In this document: positions 8,510 through 15,723 of the stretch, one piece after another
Position numbering within the stretch: the first letter of the stretch is position 1
Layout of the letters: each line of letters begins with the position of its first letter
Origin: a bacterium
GTDB lineage: Bacteria > Patescibacteria > ABY1 > BM507 > VMTK01
Assembly: GCA_030641105.1 (NCBI GenBank)
Contig: DAOWHZ010000049.1
Coordinates: 1 to 24,680 of the forward strand
Direction: 5' to 3'
DNA: 24,680 nt
The notes under the pieces: model-generated
What the model was told of the DNA's origin: nothing
Database searches by the model: none
What the model saw: only the letters and a program-made list of their open reading frames with translations
Position numbers and translations under genes: made by a program

Positions 8510-9331
8510 TTATATTAAAATCTTCATATACCACCCAACTATCCTCTCTCCCCAAAACAAAACAACCATTGTTGCCGCGGACAAAAACACGCCTAAAGGC
8601 AATTTTGAGCCCCACTTTTTTTTGCCAGCCATCAATAAGCCAACGCCCACAACTGAACCAATTAAATAAGCTAAAAATATAGCTATTATAATATTGGGCC
8701 ATCCCAGAGCCAGTCCCATCAACAGCCCTAACCTGATATCTCCGCCGCCAATCCATTTACCGCGAGAAATTATAAATTGAATTAGGAAAAAACTACCTCC
8801 TATTATACCAGAAATCAGCAAATTTGACCACTGATTACACTGACTGCACTGAAAACTAATTATTAAATTCAATATCAAAACAATAGCGCAAGCAGGCAAT
8901 GTAATTATATCCAAAATTAAATACCAGCGCAGATCATAAATAAAAATAATAATCATTACCGCGATCAGAAACCAATCTCTAATTATTGTAATCAGTAATT
9001 GGAAATTGGTAATTTGGCTTAAATCCCATCCCGCAATACCCTGCGGGATTAAATTACAAATTACAGCCATGACAAAAAGCGCTCCCGTAACCAATTCCAC
9101 GATGGGATATTGCCAAGAAATTGCCTTGCCGCAATACCTGCATTTTCCGCGCAAAACAATAAAACTCAAAATCGGTATATTATCATACCAAGCAATTTGC
9201 TTTTTGCATTTTGGGCAATAAGACCGGTTCAATATTCCCTCTCCTTGATGCAGACGCCAGATAAGGCAGTTGAGAAATGAGCCGATGATAAGGCCGAATA
9301 GAAAGATGAAAATAATAATTAAATAGTGCAT
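8510..9331 (-). CDS. pilD: Prepilin peptidase / N-methyltransferase
   Basis: PilD is a membrane aspartyl protease that removes prepilin leaders and methylates the new N-terminus. The 273 residues show the N-terminal LFGLIIGSFLNCLIWR helix, the cytoplasmic domain with two CxxC pairs (Cys39/42 and Cys64/67) and the two catalytic aspartates, Asp133 in IYDLRWYLILD and Asp198 in the GGGD motif. About seven to eight membrane segments are predicted by eye. ATG at 9331 is used; GTG at 9340 is in frame and possible. Two stretches (about residues 92-118 and 160-168) are encoded by repeat-like DNA. Its substrates would be the seven prepilins encoded in this window. It sits downstream of three glycosyltransferases and is likely co-transcribed with them. 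Confidence 0.93.
   Translation of the reverse strand: MHYLIIIFIFLFGLIIGSFLNCLIWRLHQGEGILNRSYCPKCKKQIAWYDNIPILSFIVLRGKCRYCGKAISWQYPIVELVTGALFVMAVICNLIPQGIAGWDLSQITNFQLLITIIRDWFLIAVMIIIFIYDLRWYLILDIITLPACAIVLILNLIISFQCSQCNQWSNLLISGIIGGSFFLIQFIISRGKWIGGGDIRLGLLMGLALGWPNIIIAIFLAYLIGSVVGVGLLMAGKKKWGSKLPLGVFLSAATMVVLFWGERIVGWYMKILI
8828..8851. repeat. CAGTG-type microrepeat inside pilD
   Basis: The coding strand reads CAGTGCAGTCAGTG then TAATCAGTGG, with three CAGTG units and a related fourth. It encodes the cysteine-bearing loop QCSQCNQW between membrane segments of PilD. Confidence 0.6.
8981..9065. repeat. Repeat tract with a GC-rich hairpin inside pilD
   Basis: TAATTTG/AATTACC-type motifs surround a perfect 7-bp hairpin, TCCCGCA at 9029-9035 and TGCGGGA at 9042-9048. 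The tract is in frame and encodes NLIPQGIAGWDLSQITNFQL in a loop after a membrane helix. Confidence 0.6.
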
Positions 9332-9344
9332 AAAAATCACTTTT

Positions 9345-10031
9345 CTAGTTAAAAAATCTATATTTAATCAAGCAATAAATAGCAACCACGCCATCGCGCC
9401 AGCCAATCTTTTTGCCCTCTGCAAAACTGCGGCTTTGATAACTAATCGGGATTTCTTTGATTTTATATCCTGCTTTTATAATTTTGGCGGTTATTTCCGG
9501 CTCAAAATTAAAACGATTTGATTTAATAATAATATTTTCTATCACCTCCCTGCGAAAAATTTTATAACAGGTTTCCATATCACTGATTTTCTGGCCATAT
9601 AAAATACTAAACAGCAAAGATAAAAATTTATTGCCTAAATAAAATAATTTATATCTTGGGCTATGTTGTCCTAAAAACCTTGAGCCATACACTACTTGTG
9701 TCTCTCTATCAAGTATTGGCTGTAACAATTTGCTATACTCATTAGGATCATACTCTAAATCAGCGTCTTGAATAATAATAAAATCACCGCTCGCCTTTTT
9801 AAGTCCGGTTCTAATGGCCGCTCCCTTGCCGTGATTTTTATTATGATATATTATCTTGTATTTACTCCTTAAACCATTCAACAACTCTCTTGTTCCATCA
9901 GTAGAATAATCATCAATAATTATTATCTCTTTTTCTGTATTTTGCGGCGATTCTACTTTTTCAACTTTATCTAAAAGCTGTAAAATCGTAGCTTTTTCAT
10001 TATATACTGGAATTATTATGCTTAATTTCAT
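9345..10031 (-). CDS. Family 2 glycosyltransferase, dolichol-phosphate-mannose-synthase-like
   Basis: The 228-residue GT-A protein opens with SIIIPVYNE, has the nucleotide-binding IIIDDYSTDGT (Asp40, Asp41) and the metal-binding DADLEYDP (Asp89, Asp91). The later blocks SRF, NRFNFEPEITAKI and EGKKIGWRDG are typical of polyprenyl-phosphate mannose/glucose synthase-like members. It lacks the C-terminal membrane domain found in some relatives. It would transfer a sugar from a nucleotide donor, perhaps to undecaprenyl phosphate, at the inner face of the membrane. It lies directly after another GT2 gene (20-base gap) and ahead of pilD, so it probably belongs to the glycan block. Donor and acceptor cannot be told from sequence. 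Confidence 0.88.
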   Translation of the reverse strand: MKLSIIIPVYNEKATILQLLDKVEKVESPQNTEKEIIIIDDYSTDGTRELLNGLRSKYKIIYHNKNHGKGAAIRTGLKKASGDFIIIQDADLEYDPNEYSKLLQPILDRETQVVYGSRFLGQHSPRYKLFYLGNKFLSLLFSILYGQKISDMETCYKIFRREVIENIIIKSNRFNFEPEITAKIIKAGYKIKEIPISYQSRSFAEGKKIGWRDGVVAIYCLIKYRFFN

Positions 10032-10051
10032 AAAAAATTATTTTCTTGCTA

Positions 10052-10837
10052 TTATAAATTTTTTAATAATTTATATGGAAATCTAACTAATTTTATAATT
10101 TTCATCTTTAATAAACCATAATGCTTTTTATAAAAATAATCTTGTGATGCATAATAATATTCTTTTCTTTTGCTATTTTTACTTAAACTCTTACCGCACA
10201 AATGCGTTATAGAAATATCTTTAAAAATTACTAACTTATATCCTATTTTTTTTACTCTCTTGCATAAATCAATATCTTCAAAATACATAAAAAACTTTTC
10301 ATCAAAACCATTTATTTTATTAAAAATATCTTTTCTGATTATCAAAGCTGCCCCACTTACCCAATCAACTTCAAATGGTTTATTATATTTAATTTTAGAT
10401 TTTTTAAATTTTTCAATAATAACACTAAATAAAGTTGGAAATTTGCCATAAGCATACTGCTGTTCGCTTCCATCTCTTAATCGCAACTTAGGAGCAATAA
10501 TGCCAACATTTTTATGGTTGTCTAAAAAATTCAGCAGAGGAATTAAAATATTCTTTTTAATAATTGTATCGCTGTTTAAAAAAAATAAATATTTTCCTTG
10601 CGCTATTTTAGCTCCCTGATTATTAGCTGGACCAAAGCCTATATTTCTATTATTTGTTATTAATTTTATTTTATTGCTAAAATTTTTTTTCAACATCTCA
10701 ATGCTGCCATCTTGAGAATTATTATCAACCGCTATAATCTCAAAATTATTGCCTGTACAATTAGTAAAAATTGAATTAAGGCAATTTTTTAATAACTTTT
10801 CTGTATTAAAGCTTATTATTATTATTGAAAAATCCAT
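10052..10837 (-). CDS. Family 2 glycosyltransferase, rhamnosyltransferase-like
   Basis: The 261-residue GT-A protein starts SIIIISFNTEKLLKNCL, has VDNNSQDGS (38-45), NNRNIGFGPANNQGA and the metal site FLNSDT (Asp90). The block DWVSGAALIIRKDIFNKING followed by FFMYFEDIDLCKR is characteristic of WcaE/rhamnosyltransferase-like GT2 enzymes. ATG at 10837 is preferred to TTG at 10843. Its start overlaps the 3' end of the upstream GT4 gene by 32 bases, which argues for one transcript and translational coupling. The sugar and acceptor are unknown. It likely extends a cell-surface or pilin glycan. Confidence 0.88.
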   Translation of the reverse strand: MDFSIIIISFNTEKLLKNCLNSIFTNCTGNNFEIIAVDNNSQDGSIEMLKKNFSNKIKLITNNRNIGFGPANNQGAKIAQGKYLFFLNSDTIIKKNILIPLLNFLDNHKNVGIIAPKLRLRDGSEQQYAYGKFPTLFSVIIEKFKKSKIKYNKPFEVDWVSGAALIIRKDIFNKINGFDEKFFMYFEDIDLCKRVKKIGYKLVIFKDISITHLCGKSLSKNSKRKEYYYASQDYFYKKHYGLLKMKIIKLVRFPYKLLKNL

Positions 10838-11891
10838 AAACAATAGCGCGCCTAAACTTATTTTTTGCTCTTATGATTTTATTTATAACAAATTGGCAAA
10901 ATGGGAGCGCGTTAAATAAAAAATTATTTGTAAAAATTTTAAATATAATTTTTGTTTCAAACTGAACAGACGAATTTTTAATAACATTTTTATATATTCC
11001 AATTAACTTTTTAACATTTTTATCTACGCAATGATATTTTCGCGCCAATTGTTTATTCATTTTCCCCATTGATGGATTATATTTTTTTATTTCGTTAATC
11101 AATGCTGTATCAGTATATTTAAAATTATATCTTCTCCCGGAAAAATTATTTTTTCTTATCTCATAATAACTTTTTTGAGTTATCATCCCATCTCCACCAT
11201 TATAATCATAAACTAATGCCACTCTCCCAGATGACATTGCCTCTACTACTCCTCTGCCTAACGCGATTATTAAATCAGAATTATTGATATATTGCTCCAC
11301 ATTCCACACAAATTGCTGCTTCAATCCTATGATATTAACTTTAAAACCCAATTTTATAGAAACTTGCTCTATCATCTTAATATTATTCGACAAAATTCTA
11401 TTGCTTATTATTAAAACATTTTTTAATTTTTTATTAATCAACTTTGTCGGCTTATATCTTTTTGTATCAACAAAATTTCTGATAATTTCTATTTTTTCTT
11501 CTCTTACTCTTTTTTTTAATACATTTTTTATCTCTTCGCTTACGGCTATATATTTATTAATTCCAATATTTAAAAACGGCAACTTTTCAAGTTCTGGTAA
11601 TACTCCGTGAACATTTAATATAAGCGGGGTATCCGGAAACATAATTCTCGCCTGTATTGCCGTAATATTATGTTGCGCGTGAATAATATCAAATTTTTTG
11701 CCTTTTATTTTTTTTAAATCGTCAACAACGCAAATATTATGTTTTTTTATTCTTTGCGCCATCTTTCCTAAAAACGGACTATATATTACAACTTCGTTTT
11801 TTAAATCTTTTAATTTTAAAGCCAACGTATAAGTATAAGTTTCTGTGCCTTCATAATTTCTTAAATGATATGTTGTTATAAGAATTTTCAT
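10806..11891 (-). CDS. Family 4 glycosyltransferase (GT-B fold)
   Basis: The 361-residue protein begins MKILITTYHLRNYEGTETYT, with the glycine/threonine acceptor-side loop usual for GT4. It continues with FDIIHAQHN, VHGVLPELEK and YIAVSEEIK, and has the donor-binding segment GRGVVEAMSSGRVALVYDYNG with Glu217. The second half of the EX7E motif is less clear, so activity is likely but unproven. The C-terminus is basic (IIRAKNKFRRAIVYGFF) and could attach to the membrane surface. It overlaps the next glycosyltransferase gene by 32 bases. Upstream is a broken gene. It probably adds a sugar to a lipid-linked glycan. Confidence 0.82.
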   Translation of the reverse strand: MKILITTYHLRNYEGTETYTYTLALKLKDLKNEVVIYSPFLGKMAQRIKKHNICVVDDLKKIKGKKFDIIHAQHNITAIQARIMFPDTPLILNVHGVLPELEKLPFLNIGINKYIAVSEEIKNVLKKRVREEKIEIIRNFVDTKRYKPTKLINKKLKNVLIISNRILSNNIKMIEQVSIKLGFKVNIIGLKQQFVWNVEQYINNSDLIIALGRGVVEAMSSGRVALVYDYNGGDGMITQKSYYEIRKNNFSGRRYNFKYTDTALINEIKKYNPSMGKMNKQLARKYHCVDKNVKKLIGIYKNVIKNSSVQFETKIIFKIFTNNFLFNALPFCQFVINKIIRAKNKFRRAIVYGFFNNNNKL

Positions 11892-11928
11892 TTTATTTAG
11901 TGCTCGCTAATTTTTTATTTTTTATTAA

Positions 11929-12405
11929 CTATTTTAATGTTTTTGTATTTTTATGCCCCCTGCCTTTATGCCACGGAAACATATCACGCCGCAATTTTGC
12001 CATCCGTCCGTCAGGATGATAAAAAACCAAGCCCTCGGCTTTAGCTTCTGGCAATTTTAGCTTTTGATTAAACAAGCTGGGCAAATCTTTAAACCATTCA
12101 GAAATTGTTTGAAAATCTTTTGTATATTGATTTTTAATCCAGCTGCGCTAATGGCATTTGCTTTTAAGATAATCAAACGGAACAAATAAATGGCCTCGCA
12201 GTTTATGCGGATTGCCGTTTAAAGTTTCTCCAACCAGCTCACCGTAATAATCCCCGTCCGCCCAACCCTTAAGCCATTCTTTTTGAATCGCCTTGGCTAT
12301 TCCTTCTATTAAAGCCCCATCCCATGTGATCTGCTCAACGCCAGGCGGAAAAATAAACTTTTCATTTGTTCTGTTAAATGTCCTGACTATTTTTTTGTAA
12401 ATCAT
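11929..12405 (-). pseudogene. Broken RNA-ligase-like gene with an in-frame TAG
   Basis: A frame starts with ATG at 12405, is stopped by TAG at 12148-12150 after 85 residues (ending LKSKCH), and continues in the same frame for 72 more convincing residues (RSWIKNQ to NTKTLK) to TAG at 11929-11931. The first half has GELVGETLNGNPH and the second EGLVFYHPDGRMAKLRR, which resemble nucleotidyltransferase motifs III, IV and V of RNA-ligase-type proteins. The nucleophile motif KxDG is absent, so the 5' part also looks deleted. The most likely event is TGG (Trp) to TAG. The 5' end overlaps the upstream O-antigen-ligase-like gene by 32 bases. TAG is an ordinary stop elsewhere in the window. The family name is from memory of motifs and is tentative; the interrupted frame is directly visible. 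Confidence 0.65.
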
Positions 12406-14692
12406 CTCTTAATTTTTTAATCTGCTCATTCCCCGGCGCCAATTCCAGCGCTTTTTCCGCATACTCCAGTGCCTGAACATTATCCCCCCGCTCCTGATAA
12501 AGCAAAGCGATAGCAAGCGGCCAATTATAATCTTTTGGATTCAACATATATACTCTTTTATTATACCAAATTGCTTGACTTAAATCACCCTGCTGATAAT
12601 ATGTATCAGCTATATTTTTATAAATATCTAGTTTATAAGGATCTATGTTAATAATTTTCTGATAATACGCTCTCTGGCTATCAATATTATCTAATTTATA
12701 ATAACAATAAGCCATATTTTGATAAATATGAACTATATATTCATTGATTTCGTTTCTATGCTCTTTATTTAGATATGCGTTATTTAAATCAGGCAGCATT
12801 GACAAAGCAGTGTTATATATTGTTAACGCCTTTTTATAATTTTCCGCATAAATATACATTAACCCCCAGCTTTTATAAGTATCAGGCATATACGGGCTTA
12901 TTTTAACTAAACCCTGATAAATTTTTTCTGCTTCAGTAAAATGCTTTTTATCAGTATATTTTCCCATCAATGTTAAAACCTTGGCCTGCCTAATCATTTC
13001 AGAATAATTGCTATTATACATTTCATCTATCTTTAAATTGTTTTGAATATATCCTAAAACACTTTTACGATAATCTTCATGCTTAATTTTATTTAAAGAC
13101 TCTAATGAATCATTAACAAAAAACCAGGGATAAAATTCCTCTTTGCTGTTCAAATTCATGGCCAAAACATAATTATTAAGCATATTGCTATAATCGCTTT
13201 TGGAAAAACTTATTCGCGCCTGGCGAAAATAATAATCAGCTCTGACATTATTAATATTATAGTAAACAACAAAATAAACAATGCCGATTGAACTAAAAAG
13301 AAAAATTGACATCCAAACAGGAAAATATATTTTTTTAACTCTTGTCAAATCTAACAAATTTTCACTCTGATAATTATTAAACATTATGAATATTATCGCC
13401 AAATATAGCCAGAAATAAACACTGGTTTCAATAACAGAAAAACTTGACAAAAGAGAAAATTGATAAGAAAAAAAGCTGACCAATAAAAAAAACAGCAACC
13501 ACTTATCTTGTCCTTCTAATTTATTAAGATAGCTGATTCCTTTGATAAAAATATATAAAATAATCCATAAATACAAACCAGCCAATAAAATCCCTCCGGC
13601 CAGCAACAGCTCTAACAGCTCGTTATGCGCCCTGTCAGGCGAAGAATTAATTGTTTCAAAAACTGACCAAGTTGGATCATAATAACTAACTAAAACCTGC
13701 TGTTGATTTTCCGGCCCGTAGCCAATGATCGGGCTCTGGCTAAAAGCGTCTAAGCCGGCTGGCCAATATTTTAACCGCATTGCCAAAGATCCGGCATTAA
13801 AGTCTATTATGCTTTTAACACGCGAAGTGAAAAATTTACTAAAACTCCGGTCAGGATTAATGTTAATCAATATCCCAAAGGTCAAAAATATTACCAAAAC
13901 TGCCGCTGAAAACTTAATAATGATTTTTGCTGCTTTTTCTTTTTTGATTAATAAAAAATACAAAAAAACAGCCAATAAAACACCGGCAATAAAACTAAGC
14001 CAAGCCCCTCTGGTATAAGTAAAGGTTAAGCATAATATTTGCAGAGCAAACAACAAAATAAGGAAAAATCTTGTTAAAAACCGCTTACTAATAATAATTT
14101 TGTAAATTGTTAAAAAAACAACTAATATTAAATAACTGCCCAAAAATACTGGCTGGCCTATGGTTGAGGTTACTCGGCCACCAATAGGAACTCTCTTGTG
14201 CCAAGGAAAATTATCCAAGCCCAGCCATTGAATAATGCCAAAAATTGCTACAAATAAACTGGCTGATAAAATTGCATTGATTATTCTTTCAATTTTCACT
14301 TTATTATTTACATTTATTGCCACAATAATAAAAAACAAAAAATAGTGCAAATAAGTAAATAATCCTTGTTGGCGCCAATAAGAACCCCAAAAACTAGTAT
14401 GAGGATCAATGGAAAATATGCTAGCAATTGCAAAAGCTAAAAAAAATAAGAAGACAAGCAATAGATGCTTTTTTCTAATATAGATCAATATTGCCTTATT
14501 TATTGCTAATTTTATTAAATTTAATAACAATAATACTTCAACTAAAATCCTAAAAAGCACTGTTTTATCCAAGGAAAAAACAGAATAATCCCTATAAATA
14601 AAAGCAAAATACACCGGCACTAAAAATACAATCGCTAAAATACCCGCTTCAATTAAATAATCACAAATTTTAATAACTTTTTGCTTTGCCAT
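12374..14692 (-). CDS. O-antigen ligase-like polytopic membrane protein with C-terminal TPR repeats
   Basis: The 772-residue protein has about 12 membrane segments (residues 12-470) followed by a soluble region with tetratricopeptide-like repeats (about 490-765, such as PDTYKSWGLMYIYAENYKKAL and ALEYAEKALELAPGN). Wzy/WaaL-family marks are GRVTSTIGQPVFLGSYL (172-188), TYTRGAWLSF (225-234), RLKYWPAGLDAFSQSPIIGYG (306-326) and RAHNELLELLLAGG (354-367), with conserved Arg and His in external loops. Such proteins move a glycan from a polyprenyl carrier to an acceptor; PglL/TfpO relatives use pilin as acceptor. The gene follows the pilin unit after its terminator and leads the glycosyltransferase genes. 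A TATAAT box lies 7 bases before its start. Ligase, polymerase or pilin oligosaccharyltransferase all remain possible. Confidence 0.85.
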   Translation of the reverse strand: MAKQKVIKICDYLIEAGILAIVFLVPVYFAFIYRDYSVFSLDKTVLFRILVEVLLLLNLIKLAINKAILIYIRKKHLLLVFLFFLAFAIASIFSIDPHTSFWGSYWRQQGLFTYLHYFLFFIIVAINVNNKVKIERIINAILSASLFVAIFGIIQWLGLDNFPWHKRVPIGGRVTSTIGQPVFLGSYLILVVFLTIYKIIISKRFLTRFFLILLFALQILCLTFTYTRGAWLSFIAGVLLAVFLYFLLIKKEKAAKIIIKFSAAVLVIFLTFGILININPDRSFSKFFTSRVKSIIDFNAGSLAMRLKYWPAGLDAFSQSPIIGYGPENQQQVLVSYYDPTWSVFETINSSPDRAHNELLELLLAGGILLAGLYLWIILYIFIKGISYLNKLEGQDKWLLFFLLVSFFSYQFSLLSSFSVIETSVYFWLYLAIIFIMFNNYQSENLLDLTRVKKIYFPVWMSIFLFSSIGIVYFVVYYNINNVRADYYFRQARISFSKSDYSNMLNNYVLAMNLNSKEEFYPWFFVNDSLESLNKIKHEDYRKSVLGYIQNNLKIDEMYNSNYSEMIRQAKVLTLMGKYTDKKHFTEAEKIYQGLVKISPYMPDTYKSWGLMYIYAENYKKALTIYNTALSMLPDLNNAYLNKEHRNEINEYIVHIYQNMAYCYYKLDNIDSQRAYYQKIINIDPYKLDIYKNIADTYYQQGDLSQAIWYNKRVYMLNPKDYNWPLAIALLYQERGDNVQALEYAEKALELAPGNEQIKKLRDDLQKNSQDI

Positions 14693-14698
14693 ATCTTT

Positions 14699-14704
14699 AT
14701 TATA
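14699..14704 (-). promoter_or_regulatory. Candidate -10 box just before the O-antigen-ligase-like gene
   Basis: The minus strand reads TATAAT 6-7 bases before the ATG at 14692, so the transcript would start at or next to the start codon and be leaderless. The -35 region is weak (TTGTAG at 18-base spacing). The placement after a terminator and hairpin makes a promoter here plausible. Confidence 0.4.
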
Positions 14705-14713
14705 CTATAATTC

Positions 14714-14919
14714 CCCACAAATCTACAAATTTTTTCACTTCCGAAATACTTCGGGAACAAATCCGATTTAGATAGGAAAAAAAACAAAGACGGCTTAAAA
14801 AGAATTTAGAAGTGAAGAGGGTAAAATCATTTTCCCCTTTATCCCTTTATTTGCTCTCTTAGCCATCTCCCTTATTGAAGTCTATTTGTAAATTTGTAGT
14901 GGATTTGTAGATTTGTGGG
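14714..14919. repeat. Inverted-repeat-bounded region between the pilin unit and the O-antigen-ligase-like gene
   Basis: The 304-base stretch 14693-14996 has no convincing gene. CCCACAAATCTACAAAT at 14714-14730 pairs perfectly with 14903-14919. The right side, 14883-14919, is a full copy of the 37-nt module found at 964-1000 (35 of 37 identical in reverse complement). An inner 8-bp pair, TTCACTTC 14734-14741 and 14809-14816, is also present. The remaining interior (about 14760-14880) shows no homology that I recognise. Confidence 0.75.
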
Positions 14920-14924
14920 CGAGG

Positions 14925-14959
14925 AAAAATAAACCCCGCCCCGGTATAACCGGGGCGGG
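14925..14959 (-). terminator. Intrinsic terminator of the pilin gene
   Basis: CCCGCCCCGGT at 14935-14945 and ACCGGGGCGGG at 14949-14959 form a perfect 11-bp GC-rich stem with a 3-base loop. On the minus strand it is followed by GTTTATTTTT. It lies 38 bases after the pilin stop codon and is the strongest terminator in the window. Confidence 0.9.
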
Positions 14960-14996
14960 CTTAAACTTAAATCCTTATTAGGATCCTTATAAGAAT

Positions 14997-15527
14997 TTAA
15001 TATGGATCAGAACAGCCAGCAATACCTGTCGAGCAAGCCGTCTGATAACCAGCGTCTACTCCGCCGGTATTGGCGCCAAGACAGTAAGTAATACGATAAG
15101 TAGTACCGTCACTAGGAGAATCATAACTATATGCTGAGGTAGCATTATCTAAGCATTTTGCCGCACCGCTTCCGTCACCCCAAGGCTTTGGATTTGTAGG
15201 AACTTGACCCATATATACTGTGCCTGTGCAACCTCCTGCGGCCTGAAATCCATTAGTGCCTAAACATGAATAACTGCCCTGCCCTAAAACACCTGCGGAA
15301 ATATTTTTTGGATATTCATTCTGATCATTATAATACAACTCTAAAGCAGTTTGCATCTGTTTAACATCAGCAACGCGCTTGGCATCTCTTGCCTTCTGCC
15401 TGGCATTATTTAAAGCAACAACTGCTAAAGTTGACAGCAAGCCAATAATAGCAATAACCACTAATAATTCAATCAAAGTAAAACCCGCTCGTCTTGAGCG
15501 TAGTCGAAAAATCTGTTTTTTTCTCAT
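14997..15527 (-). CDS. Type IV prepilin, likely a major or abundantly expressed pilin
   Basis: The 176-residue protein has a 15-residue basic leader MRKKQIFRLRSRRAG and a PilD site before FTLIELLVVIAIIGLLSTLAVVAL, with Glu at mature position 5. The helix continues as NNARQKARDAKRVADVKQMQTALELYYNDQNEYP, the usual pattern of Gram-positive and Patescibacterial pseudopilins. The globular part has six cysteines, suggesting up to three disulfides. It has the best Shine-Dalgarno sequence in the window (GGAGGTGA, 3 bases from ATG), its own extended -10 promoter and a strong terminator, all consistent with high monocistronic expression. Part of the leader (RLRSRRAG) is encoded by a repeat-like tract at 15491-15510. 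It is the best candidate for the fibre subunit; that ranking is inference. Confidence 0.93.
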   Translation of the reverse strand: MRKKQIFRLRSRRAGFTLIELLVVIAIIGLLSTLAVVALNNARQKARDAKRVADVKQMQTALELYYNDQNEYPKNISAGVLGQGSYSCLGTNGFQAAGGCTGTVYMGQVPTNPKPWGDGSGAAKCLDNATSAYSYDSPSDGTTYRITYCLGANTGGVDAGYQTACSTGIAGCSDPY

Positions 15528-15530
15528 ATT

Positions 15531-15538
15531 TCACCTCC
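15531..15538 (-). promoter_or_regulatory. Strong ribosome binding site of the pilin gene
   Basis: The minus strand reads GGAGGTGA, 3 bases before the ATG at 15527. It is the only near-perfect Shine-Dalgarno sequence in a window where most pilus genes have none. Confidence 0.9.
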
Positions 15539-15652
15539 TCTCTATGTTTTCACGAAAATCAATTCACCTAAAGCGACAAGCATGGGAATTAATATTGTGA
15601 AGAATGATTTTTAGTTAATTAGTTACTTGGTTAATCAAGTCCACTTATCCAC

Positions 15653-15661
15653 ATTATACCA
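15653..15661 (-). promoter_or_regulatory. Extended -10 promoter of the pilin gene
   Basis: The minus strand reads TGGTATAAT, an extended -10 with a perfect TATAAT. A TTTATT hexamer lies 17 bases upstream as a weak -35. Transcription from about 15646 would give a leader of about 120 nt. Within it, 15625-15640 (ACTTGGTTAATCAAGT) can form a small hairpin with 5-bp arms close to the 5' end. Confidence 0.65.
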
Positions 15662-15723
15662 CAAAATTAATAAACAATAAATACACTGCGCCAAAATCGC
15701 AAATCACAAATTTTGAATTTCTC

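Noticed and set aside
12148..12150. TAG read as an amino acid (stop recoding or pyrrolysine-like insertion)
   Set aside because: TAG ends the DsbA-like gene and the remnant itself. No recoding element is visible, and the KxDG motif is also missing, so gene decay is simpler.
14820..14875. Small ORF on the minus strand (about 23 codons starting MAKRANKG) in the 14693-14996 gap
   Set aside because: It is too short, there is no spacing for a Shine-Dalgarno sequence, and it sits inside an inverted-repeat-bounded region.
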